NCBI GenBank assembly: GCA_902537425.1
Contig: CACBBD010000006.1
Coordinates: 1-64,000 of the forward strand
Length of the DNA: 64,000 nucleotides
Direction: 5' to 3'
Source: an uncultured SAR86 cluster bacterium
Lineage (GTDB): Bacteria; Pseudomonadota; Gammaproteobacteria; Magnimaribacterales; Magnimaribacteraceae
Notes under the pieces: model-generated
What the model was told of the DNA's origin: nothing
Databases searched by the model: none
The model's input: only the letters and a program-made list of their open reading frames with translations
Part shown: one piece after another, positions 35,583 through 43,468 of the stretch
Numbering within the stretch: position 1 is the first letter of the stretch
How the letters are laid out: every line of letters begins with the position of its first letter
Position numbers and translations under genes: made by a program

Positions 35583-38117
35583 ATGAGACGTCTAAGTTTT
35601 TTGTCGATTTTTTCTTTATCTCTTTCCCTTTTTGTACCCAACTTTGCATTTGCAGACGAAGATTCATCGCAAGCCGATGAAGAAGTTGTAGTTGTAGGCT
35701 CCCTTGCTAGCTTAAGAAGTGCTCTCAATAAAAAAAGAGATTCTGATAAAAATGTTGGTGTCATTGATTCTGATGCCTTAGGTAATTTTGCTGATATAAA
35801 TGTAGCAGAATCTTTGAGGAGAATTTCTGGTATTTCGGTTGAAAATGATCAAGGTGAAGGAAGATACGTAACTGTAAGAGGTATGAACACTGATTTAAAC
35901 GCAATGACTATCAATGGAGTCAGTACAGCTTCTCCTGAAGATAGAAGAGGTGTGATATTAGACGGTGTCCCTACAGATCTTTTAGACTCTATGACAGTTT
36001 ATAAGACTCTTACTCCAAACTTAGATGCAGATACAATTGGAGGAGCTATAGATTTAGAAACAATTTCAGCATTTTCTTACGGATCTAATTTTGTAAAATT
36101 TAAAGCAGAAACTTCTAGAAATGATCTTACCAAAGACAGCAGTAATCCTAAATTATCTGGTACATACACCACAGTTATTCCACAAGAGAGCGGTGATCTT
36201 GGAATCGCATTTGTCATCAGCTCCCAAGAAAGACGCATCAAGGCAGAAAATAATGAAACTGGTGGTTGGGGATCTACTTATGTAGATGATGACTATGAAA
36301 TGCGTTACTACGATCTCACAAGAGAAAGAGACGGAATAGTTCTTAATCTAGATTATGTATCAAATTCGGGAAGTAAAACTTATTTACATCTTTTCCATAA
36401 CGAATATGAAGATGTTGAATATAGGGCAAAGTGGGAAGTTAGAGATGTAATGGAAGAGTACACACCAACTATATCTGGAACTGTAGCGACATATGGAGCT
36501 TCTAGAATGGATACTGAAGGGAAAAATAGAACTGAAATTCGATCTATCGATAATTTAGCTATTGGTCATGAGACACAACTTTCAAATGGAAGCTTTTTAG
36601 AAGTTCAAGTGTTTAGATCTGAAGCAGAACAGGATGATACGGATAGATATAATTTAATATTTAGAAGTAAAGAGAAAGACGGTGTTACTACTTTGGATAC
36701 TGCCAATCCTCAGAAACCAGTTTTGGGACTTCCTTCTGAATTCTATGATGCCTCTACTTTCCCAGGAAAGGCTGCAGAACAAGAATATGCTCTTACTGAG
36801 GATGAAGAACAGGGCTTCAAAATTGATTACACGTATATGATCGGTGAAACAGTTGTGCAGACTGGACTAAAGTATAGACAAAGAGAAAAGATAAATAATT
36901 ATCAATTCTGTGAGTACGATATGCCAAAAGGTACTACATTGGCAGATTATGATTATCAGACAATAGGAAAGTATTTGGCAAATACACACGGACCTGCTCC
37001 AACTTTTGAACAAGTCAAATCAATAGTAACCAATAATACTTCTGGAACAGTTACATTCTCAGACGGTACTACCTGTCCTGGACCGGGTACTTTCTTTAGA
37101 GGTATGGGTGGTGATGAAGAAGAAGAATCTATTCCAGCAGACTGGACAACAGAAGAAGACATCCTAGCCTTATATTTTATGGGTACGACTTTGTATGAAA
37201 ACTCCACTTGGGTTTATGGCATAAGGTTTGAAGACACTGAAACTACCTACAAAGGTAAAAACTGGAATGATACTTATCTTGGAGATAATGAATTTGAAAA
37301 TAATTACACCTTTGCAGCACCCTCTTTAAATATTAAATATGACATCTCAGATGATATGGTTCTTAGATTTGGTGCATTTAGATCACTTGTAAGACCTGGG
37401 TTTAAAGAATCAAGAGCTGGTGCAATTATCAATGTTGACGATAATGAAATAGAAGGTGGAAATCCTAATTTAGATCCTACCAAAGCCACCAATATCGATA
37501 TTTCTTTTGAATACTATATTGATGAGAATACTTTCTTAGGAATGGGTGCTTTCTATAAAAATATAGAGGATGCGATTGTAGAGGTTGAATCTCGTAGTTT
37601 TGCAATGCGAGGATCAATATGGGATAAAGCGGAAACTTATATCAATGCCGATGATAGCAGCATCAATGGCTTAGAGTTTTCATATCAAACAGCTTTTGAT
37701 AACGGCTTCATTTTAGTTGCAAATTATACATATGCAGACGGTGAAACTGACTTACCTGCTGATGCTGCTGCAGGACAAAGGACTATTCCATATTTTAAAC
37801 AAGTAGAAAATACATGGAATCTTTCTCTAGGCTACGACGATGGTCCATGGGATATTAGATTGGCCGCAACATACAGAGACAATTACCTTGATGAAGTAGG
37901 ATCTAAGCCTCTTAATGATCGTTATACAGATGATCATATGCAAGTTGATTTAACTGCAAAATATAAAGTTAATGATTCTTTAAGAATAACGTTTGAAGCT
38001 ATTAATTTAAATGATGAACCTGAGTATTATTACTTTGGTAATCCTTCAAGACTCTCGCAATATGACGAGTATGGAGCTACTTATGGAGTTGGATTTAGGT
38101 ATATCTTGAATCAATAG
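35583..38117 (+). CDS. TonB-dependent receptor linked to phytase
   Basis: The 844-residue protein has a signal peptide ending SLFVPNFAFA (cleavage near 25), a TonB-box-like EEVVVVGS stretch, and a plug domain with ADINVAESLRRISGIS and YVTVRGMNTDLNAMTINGV. The 22-strand barrel C-terminus ends YGVGFRYILNQ with the terminal aromatic-containing strand. It lies 41 bp after a composite Pho box and directly upstream of a beta-propeller phytase. I infer that it imports a phosphorus-containing ligand such as inositol phosphate or a metal-phosphate complex; the sequence does not prove the substrate. RBS GGAG is at 35573. Confidence 0.9.
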   Translation: MRRLSFLSIFSLSLSLFVPNFAFADEDSSQADEEVVVVGSLASLRSALNKKRDSDKNVGVIDSDALGNFADINVAESLRRISGISVENDQGEGRYVTVRGMNTDLNAMTINGVSTASPEDRRGVILDGVPTDLLDSMTVYKTLTPNLDADTIGGAIDLETISAFSYGSNFVKFKAETSRNDLTKDSSNPKLSGTYTTVIPQESGDLGIAFVISSQERRIKAENNETGGWGSTYVDDDYEMRYYDLTRERDGIVLNLDYVSNSGSKTYLHLFHNEYEDVEYRAKWEVRDVMEEYTPTISGTVATYGASRMDTEGKNRTEIRSIDNLAIGHETQLSNGSFLEVQVFRSEAEQDDTDRYNLIFRSKEKDGVTTLDTANPQKPVLGLPSEFYDASTFPGKAAEQEYALTEDEEQGFKIDYTYMIGETVVQTGLKYRQREKINNYQFCEYDMPKGTTLADYDYQTIGKYLANTHGPAPTFEQVKSIVTNNTSGTVTFSDGTTCPGPGTFFRGMGGDEEEESIPADWTTEEDILALYFMGTTLYENSTWVYGIRFEDTETTYKGKNWNDTYLGDNEFENNYTFAAPSLNIKYDISDDMVLRFGAFRSLVRPGFKESRAGAIINVDDNEIEGGNPNLDPTKATNIDISFEYYIDENTFLGMGAFYKNIEDAIVEVESRSFAMRGSIWDKAETYINADDSSINGLEFSYQTAFDNGFILVANYTYADGETDLPADAAAGQRTIPYFKQVENTWNLSLGYDDGPWDIRLAATYRDNYLDEVGSKPLNDRYTDDHMQVDLTAKYKVNDSLRITFEAINLNDEPEYYYFGNPSRLSQYDEYGATYGVGFRYILNQ

Positions 38118-38134
38118 GCAACTTTCTTTAACAT

Positions 38135-38165
38135 GAAACTCCTCTCTTTGAGGAGTTTCTTTTTT
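38135..38165 (+). terminator. terminator/attenuator hairpin between TonB receptor and phytase
   Basis: A perfect 10-bp stem (GAAACTCCTC / GAGGAGTTTC) with a 5-nt loop and a T6 tract lies 18 bp after the receptor stop. Phytase expression therefore depends on read-through or on a separate weak promoter in the short AT-rich stretch after it. Confidence 0.85.
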
Positions 38166-38186
38166 AAAGCTCAAAAAAACCTTAAT

Positions 38187-39224
38187 ATGAAAAATATAAA
38201 TTTTTTCCTTTTCTTCGTATCATTTACTATGAGTGCTGCCATAGAAGATCATAAAATTTATCCTATTTATGAAACTGAAGCAGTAAAAACATCGGGTGAT
38301 GCTGCCGATGACCCTGCATTTTGGTTTAACAAAACAAATCCTGAAAAAAGTATTGTTTTTGGAACAGATAAGAAATCAGGTATTTACACTTACGACTTGT
38401 CCGGTAAAACATTAAATTATTTTCCCATGGGAAGGATAAATAATATTGATTTAAGATCTGATTATATAATTCAAGACAGAACAGTCTCGTTATTGGCCGG
38501 TACAAATCGAGATCTTAATAGAGTTGATTTTCTGTTGATTGGATCAAATGGCAGTGTTGTTGAGTATTATGATAACTCTTATCAGACTGAACTAACCTCT
38601 GTTTATGGTCTCTGTATGTTTAAAGATACAGATAACTCTAAAACTTTCATATTTGTTACTGATGAGAAAAGTCTTGCAATATACCAGTATGAGATTCAAT
38701 CCTATGATCCTATGTCTGCAAAATTAGTCAGAACAATACCTACTCAATCTGTATCTGAGGGTTGTGTAGTAGATGATGAGTTAAAAATTCTTTATTTTTC
38801 CCAAGAAGACGAAAAATCTGGAATCTTCAAGACAACAGCTATGCCAGAAGGTGGAAATATTGAAACGATAGATTTAATTAAACCATCTGGGAATATAACC
38901 GGTGATTCCGAAGGGTTAGCTTTAGTTAAATTACCTGATCAAACATTATTAATTTCATCATCTCAAGATTCTAATGAGTATCTAATTTATACAACCGGCA
39001 TGGAAAATCAGTACCTTGGTAAATTTACTATTGCAACTTCAACTATAGATGGAACAAGCGAAACAGATGGTATAGAGGCCTTTTACGGGCCATTAAGTCC
39101 TCAATTTCCTTTAGGAATTTTTATTGCTCAAGATGATGTAAACCTTGATCAATACGGTGAACCAATAAATCAAAATTTCAAATTTTCTTCTCTGAAAGAT
39201 GCTATAGATCCTTTTATTAAATAG
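38187..39224 (+). CDS. beta-propeller phytase (3-phytase-like), exported
   Basis: Start placed at ATG 38187, giving the signal peptide MKNINFFLFFVSFTMSAA; the longer frame from 38133 begins inside the terminator hairpin. The mature protein of about 325 residues shows phytase hallmarks: ETEAVKTSGDAADDPAFWFN, then IVFGTDKKSGIYTYDLSGK, GRINNIDLR and GDSEGLALV. These acidic calcium-binding loops characterise the six-bladed propeller that removes phosphate from inositol hexakisphosphate. It probably acts in the periplasm or at the cell surface and could be a T2SS substrate. It sits next to a TonB receptor under a Pho box, so phosphate scavenging is the natural role. Confidence 0.88.
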   Translation: MKNINFFLFFVSFTMSAAIEDHKIYPIYETEAVKTSGDAADDPAFWFNKTNPEKSIVFGTDKKSGIYTYDLSGKTLNYFPMGRINNIDLRSDYIIQDRTVSLLAGTNRDLNRVDFLLIGSNGSVVEYYDNSYQTELTSVYGLCMFKDTDNSKTFIFVTDEKSLAIYQYEIQSYDPMSAKLVRTIPTQSVSEGCVVDDELKILYFSQEDEKSGIFKTTAMPEGGNIETIDLIKPSGNITGDSEGLALVKLPDQTLLISSSQDSNEYLIYTTGMENQYLGKFTIATSTIDGTSETDGIEAFYGPLSPQFPLGIFIAQDDVNLDQYGEPINQNFKFSSLKDAIDPFIK

Positions 39225-39290
39225 ATAATAAAAGTCATGATACTAACTCAAAGATAAGGCTAAAAATAGTGTAAAATTTGAACAGGAAAA

Positions 39291-39875
39291 ATGTGCGGAA
39301 GATTCACACTTAGAAACTTAGATGATCTCAAGACCAGGTATGGAGAAACGGATTTTAGACCTAGTTATAATGTTGCTCCTGGTCAAAAAATATTAGCTCT
39401 TACCGATAAATTCCAAACAATGGAATGGGGCTTCTCGCCTTATTGGGCTGAAAAGCCATTCAATTTGATAAATGCAAGAATAGAAACTCTATTTGAGAAA
39501 CCATCTTTTACTAATTCCAATAGATGTCTTATCCCCTCAGATGGTTGGTATGAGTGGAAGCTAGAAGACGAAGTCAAAACACCATATTTTCATCATCTAA
39601 ATGGAGATATCTTTTTCTTTGGTGGAGTCTTTGGAGGATACAGAGGGAAGGTGGGATGCGCTATAGTCACTAAAGATGCAGTTGAGTCTTTAAAAAATAT
39701 TCATCAGAGAATGCCTTTGATTATTTCAAGACAACACTTTCAAGATTGGTTAAGCGGAGATAATATTGACTGTTCAGATATTTTTTCTTCAAAAGCAATC
39801 AAAACTCATCCTGTTTCGACACATGTAAATAATCCATTCAGTGATGATCCCAAGTGTGTATTTCCCGTAAGCTAG
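39291..39875 (+). CDS. SRAP-domain abasic-site-processing protein (YedK/HMCES-like)
   Basis: The protein opens MCGRFTL with Cys2 as the catalytic residue after Met removal. It has INARIET (Asn and substrate-binding Arg), GWYEWK with the conserved Glu at about 88, and HQRMPLII with the conserved His. These are the SRAP hallmarks: the protein cross-links to abasic sites in single-stranded DNA and shields them. It has 194 residues and lies between phytase and a TonB receptor with no visible link to phosphate uptake. Confidence 0.92.
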   Translation: MCGRFTLRNLDDLKTRYGETDFRPSYNVAPGQKILALTDKFQTMEWGFSPYWAEKPFNLINARIETLFEKPSFTNSNRCLIPSDGWYEWKLEDEVKTPYFHHLNGDIFFFGGVFGGYRGKVGCAIVTKDAVESLKNIHQRMPLIISRQHFQDWLSGDNIDCSDIFSSKAIKTHPVSTHVNNPFSDDPKCVFPVS

Positions 39876-40021
39876 TTATATTTAATATTTTGCCTTATTG
39901 AATTTTCATAAATTTTAAATAAAAGTTTCTTAATATTTATATTTTAGAAACCTGTTTGTAACTTAATACACAGAACCGACAATAAAAATATTTAACATCG
40001 TTTTCTTTTAAAGGAGACGTA

Positions 40022-42535
40022 ATGAAAAGGAATTCACTATTAGTTTTTTTAACATCCTTCCAACTTATTTTTTTTAATTACCTCAATGCAGAGGATTCAG
40101 AAGAGATACTAGAAGAAATTGTAATTGTTGGAAAGCCAATAAAAACCAGTCAGATGGAGTCAATACAAGCTAAAAAAATCTCAGATAATATAGTGGAAGT
40201 AATCTCCTCAGATGATATCGGTCGTTTTCCTGATCAAAATATTGCAGATGCTCTTGGGCGAGTGCCTGGAGTCTCTATTGAGCGAGATCAAGGCAGATCA
40301 AGATTTCTTAATTTTAGAGGAGCACCTCCTCGTTATACAGCCATAGCTTTTGATGGTATTGACATTCCAGGTACAGAAAATGGAAGAATTCCTAGATTTG
40401 ATGCTTATCCTGCAGTTGTAACATCGCAAATTTTTGCTAACAAAGCAATTACTCCGGATATGACTGGAGAAGCTGTCTCTGGTTATATTGATATTAAAAC
40501 TTTTTCACCTTCTGACATAGAAGGTTTTTCAGCTGCATTCGATTATGGTCGGGGAGAACAAGATTTAGGAGATGGAGATACTGAAAGAGAAAATTTACGT
40601 ATTTCTTTCTCCAATGAAAAGTTTGGAATATTGCTATACAACTCTAGTGCCTATAACGAGCAAATCACAACGAACCTTGACGATATGGATTTTACGCTTA
40701 CTGATTCTGGATACACTCCTACATCAAGCGGTAGTCTTGGAATTAGATTTAATAACTATTTGGTAGATTATGAAAATAAGGCAAATGGCGGCTCACTTGA
40801 GTATTATTTCGATGATGGAAACAAACTATTCCTTAGATCAATCAGAACAGAATTTGAGGAAAGCCAACAGAGAAATTCTTGGTATTTAAATTTCGGAAGA
40901 GGCGCTGATGCAGCTGGTACAGAGCTTACGCCAGGTACAGGCACTAGTTTAGCTTTAGTGTTTCGATTAGTAGAGGATGGTACTTATGATAATTCTACTG
41001 AGATTGACACTATAGGATTGGACTGGTCTATAGGGGATTGGATGTTGGACGCAAGATATAGCCAAATTTCAATGCAATCAAAATACTGGCTACCAATCCC
41101 TTACGGAGCTGGATCAACAGTTGCATCTTACGATGTTACTAATCCTTTTGACCCTAGATTTACCTTGACTGAACCATTGAGTTCACTTGAGATTGATGCA
41201 ATTTTCATTTTCAACATCTATGGTGAAAGAGAGACTGACAATGATCAATTTAAATTTGATTTAGAGAGAGTCAATAATGCGGGGGTATTTAAAACAGGTT
41301 ATAAATATGATGTTAGAGATGCTTTGGGAGGGAATGCAAATGATTTAGATTTCGCATCTGCAGCAGCAGTAGATACATCTTCATATGACCAACCTACAAA
41401 TCTCTGGATGCATGGTGATCAAAGAAATGATATCGGAGGTTTTTATACAGACAATAAAGGGCTAAAAAAAGCTCTGATTGATGCAGGCCTCAAACGACCT
41501 GGCATAGCTGATTTACCTTCCAATCTTCTAGAAACCATAGAGGAAACCATGCACAGTGTTTATGCAATGCAAACCATAGATACAGATTATGGAAATATTA
41601 TTTTTGGCGCTAGATATGAAGATACTGAGTTTGAAACTTCTGGATCAAGATTAGATGCTGAAGGGAATATGGTCCCTCAAATTCTTACTAAATCTTATTC
41701 AAATTTTTTACCTAGTTTTCATTTAAACTACAACTTAGATGACGACAGAAAATTACGCCTTTCGGCTACTACTGGTGTCAGCAGACCAACTTATACGGAA
41801 GCAAGGGCTTCAGCTACTATTGATCCAACAACTAGATCTATAAGTGGAGGTAATCCTGGTTTAGATCCTGAAGAGTCTTGGGGGCTTGATACTGCTTATG
41901 AGTGGTATTTCTCAGAAGCAAGTATTTTTGCAGTAAACATTTTTTATAGAGAAATAGATAATGTCATCGTAGATTCTAATTCAACCGTTGATGGCTCATT
42001 GTATTCCGATGTGGCTCCACAAGGAGAATCATGGACTTTGAGCGGAAGCGATAACGGAAGCGATGGAGAATTGAAGGGATTTGAAATAAATCTCATTGAT
42101 CGTTTTGATAGATTCTTAGAAGGTTTTTTCTCAGGTTTTGGTTATGAATTGAATTTAGCCTCTGTCGATTCAAGTTTTACTGCTCCAAATGGTGTGAGTT
42201 ACGATTTACCGGGTACATCAGATTTTACTTACAACGCATCTGTTTTCTATGAAGATTATGGTTTATCTGCAAGATTAGCTTTCAGATATCGAGATGGGTG
42301 GTTAGATTCCACAGAGTCTGATGTTATTGGTAGTGCTTATTATTGGGAAGAGCAAGAAAGACTGGAATTATCATTGAGGTATGACCTTGAAGAAATTTTA
42401 GGTTACAAGGCAATTGTCTATGCTGACTTTAATAATTTAACTGACTTTGTTGATATTAGAAATTTAGGCGATCTGCCAAATCAAGTTGAAAGTTATGGCT
42501 CAAGATATGTCCTAGGCTTTAAGGTAAACCTCTAA
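40022..42535 (+). CDS. TonB-dependent receptor (second)
   Basis: 837 residues with a signal peptide (cleavage after LNA near 22), the TonB-box-like EEIVIVGKP, and a plug region NIADALGRVPGVSIERDQG plus RFLNFRGAPPRYTAIAFDG. The C-terminal strand ends YVLGFKVNL with hydrophobic/aromatic spacing. A good RBS AAAGGAG precedes ATG 40022. No clear Pho box is found upstream, unlike the first receptor, so its ligand may differ. The aquaporin gene follows after 61 bp. Confidence 0.9.
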   Translation: MKRNSLLVFLTSFQLIFFNYLNAEDSEEILEEIVIVGKPIKTSQMESIQAKKISDNIVEVISSDDIGRFPDQNIADALGRVPGVSIERDQGRSRFLNFRGAPPRYTAIAFDGIDIPGTENGRIPRFDAYPAVVTSQIFANKAITPDMTGEAVSGYIDIKTFSPSDIEGFSAAFDYGRGEQDLGDGDTERENLRISFSNEKFGILLYNSSAYNEQITTNLDDMDFTLTDSGYTPTSSGSLGIRFNNYLVDYENKANGGSLEYYFDDGNKLFLRSIRTEFEESQQRNSWYLNFGRGADAAGTELTPGTGTSLALVFRLVEDGTYDNSTEIDTIGLDWSIGDWMLDARYSQISMQSKYWLPIPYGAGSTVASYDVTNPFDPRFTLTEPLSSLEIDAIFIFNIYGERETDNDQFKFDLERVNNAGVFKTGYKYDVRDALGGNANDLDFASAAAVDTSSYDQPTNLWMHGDQRNDIGGFYTDNKGLKKALIDAGLKRPGIADLPSNLLETIEETMHSVYAMQTIDTDYGNIIFGARYEDTEFETSGSRLDAEGNMVPQILTKSYSNFLPSFHLNYNLDDDRKLRLSATTGVSRPTYTEARASATIDPTTRSISGGNPGLDPEESWGLDTAYEWYFSEASIFAVNIFYREIDNVIVDSNSTVDGSLYSDVAPQGESWTLSGSDNGSDGELKGFEINLIDRFDRFLEGFFSGFGYELNLASVDSSFTAPNGVSYDLPGTSDFTYNASVFYEDYGLSARLAFRYRDGWLDSTESDVIGSAYYWEEQERLELSLRYDLEEILGYKAIVYADFNNLTDFVDIRNLGDLPNQVESYGSRYVLGFKVNL

Positions 42536-42596
42536 TCAAATAACCTTTACTAATGTTATAAATCAAGTAACTATATGGCCTGCGTAAAGTGCGGGA

Positions 42597-43262
42597 ATGA
42601 ATAAAACATTAATCAAGAAACTTTTGGCCGAATTTGTAGGAACATGCTTCCTAGTAATGATTGTCGTTGGTTCTGGGATAATGGCTCAGGGCTTATCAAC
42701 TGATCAGTTAAGTATTCTTCTGGCAAATACCATAGCAACTGGAGCAGGACTGACTGCATTAATTTGGATATTCATCTCAATTTCAGGAGCTCACTTCAAT
42801 CCTGCGGTTAGTTTAATAATGCTTTTAAACAAAGAGTTAACATTAAAGGAGTTTTCTTGTTTCAGTTGCGCCCAGTTTGTCGGAGGATTTATAGGTGTAA
42901 TTTTAAGCAATATTATGTTCGGAATGGATCCATTGCAGATTTCAGAAAACTCAAGAAGTGGATTAAATATATATTTTAGTGAATTGGTAGCTACATTTGG
43001 CCTCATCATTACTATTCTCGGTGTAAGAAAATTAAGTACTCTTGCTATTGCACCAGCAGTAGGATTATATATCTCAGCAGGTTATTGGTTTACATCTTCA
43101 ACTTCTTTTGCAAATCCTGCAGTAACCTTTGCCAGAGGATTCAGCGATACCTTTACTGGTATCCATCCAGAGTTTATTTTATTTTTCATAATCTTTCAGA
43201 TTATTGGTGCTTGTTTAGCAATGCTTTTTATGAGTTTTGTACAGCATGACGAAGTTAAATAA
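42597..43262 (+). CDS. aquaporin-family (MIP) channel
   Basis: The 221-residue six-helix channel has both half-helix motifs: GAHFNPAVSL around 64-73 and FANPAVTFARGFSD around 176-189, with the selectivity Arg expected after the second NPA represented in TFARGF. MIP channels pass water, glycerol or small neutral solutes; a related group in arsenic operons conducts arsenite. Which solute applies here is not clear from the residues I can see. Location in a phosphate island invites the idea of arsenate/arsenite handling, since arsenate enters through Pit, but no ars genes are present. Confidence 0.88.
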   Translation: MNKTLIKKLLAEFVGTCFLVMIVVGSGIMAQGLSTDQLSILLANTIATGAGLTALIWIFISISGAHFNPAVSLIMLLNKELTLKEFSCFSCAQFVGGFIGVILSNIMFGMDPLQISENSRSGLNIYFSELVATFGLIITILGVRKLSTLAIAPAVGLYISAGYWFTSSTSFANPAVTFARGFSDTFTGIHPEFILFFIIFQIIGACLAMLFMSFVQHDEVK

Positions 43263-43395
43263 ACCTAGAAAAGCACTTTAAAACACTGAATAGAATTGAA
43301 TTTGGGAATCTAAATTTAGATACCTTAAAGAAAAGGATTTAGCTTCATGATACGTTGTCCTGTAATTAAAAAATTTTTTTTCATAAGACACATTT

Positions 43396-43424
43396 ATTTC
43401 ACATTCTAGAAAAGTAATTGTCAA
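43396..43424 (+). promoter_or_regulatory. weak Pho-box-like pair before the lipoprotein-receptor operon
   Basis: ATTTCAC at 43396 and TTGTCAA at 43418 are 22 bp apart, the same outer spacing as ATTTCAC and TTGTCAC before gspD. The middle register is not conserved. The lipoprotein start is 45 bp downstream with a strong RBS, AGGAGGAG. Confidence 0.4.
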
Positions 43425-43468
43425 TTCACTCAGGCCTAATATCCGAAATCATTTAGGAGGAGTTCATA

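Noticed and set aside
38133-38186. Upstream start for the phytase at ATG 38133
   Set aside because: This ATG lies inside the base of a terminator hairpin and adds residues before a normal signal peptide. ATG 38187 gives a clean signal sequence.
39291-39875. SRAP protein as part of a defence or mobile element
   Set aside because: SRAP proteins are ordinary chromosomal DNA-repair genes and no other defence or mobile genes are near.
39876-40021. Pho box before the second TonB receptor
   Set aside because: No 11-bp-phased TGTCA half-sites could be found in this AT-rich gap.
42575-42604. Nine-codon reading frame with a CxxC motif just before the aquaporin
   Set aside because: Too short to support as a gene, no clear RBS, and no known leader-peptide logic. 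It may be chance.
43347-43410. 20-codon basic, hydrophobic reading frame before the lipoprotein gene
   Set aside because: An AAGGA sequence precedes it, but there is no other evidence for translation and it overlaps the likely promoter region.
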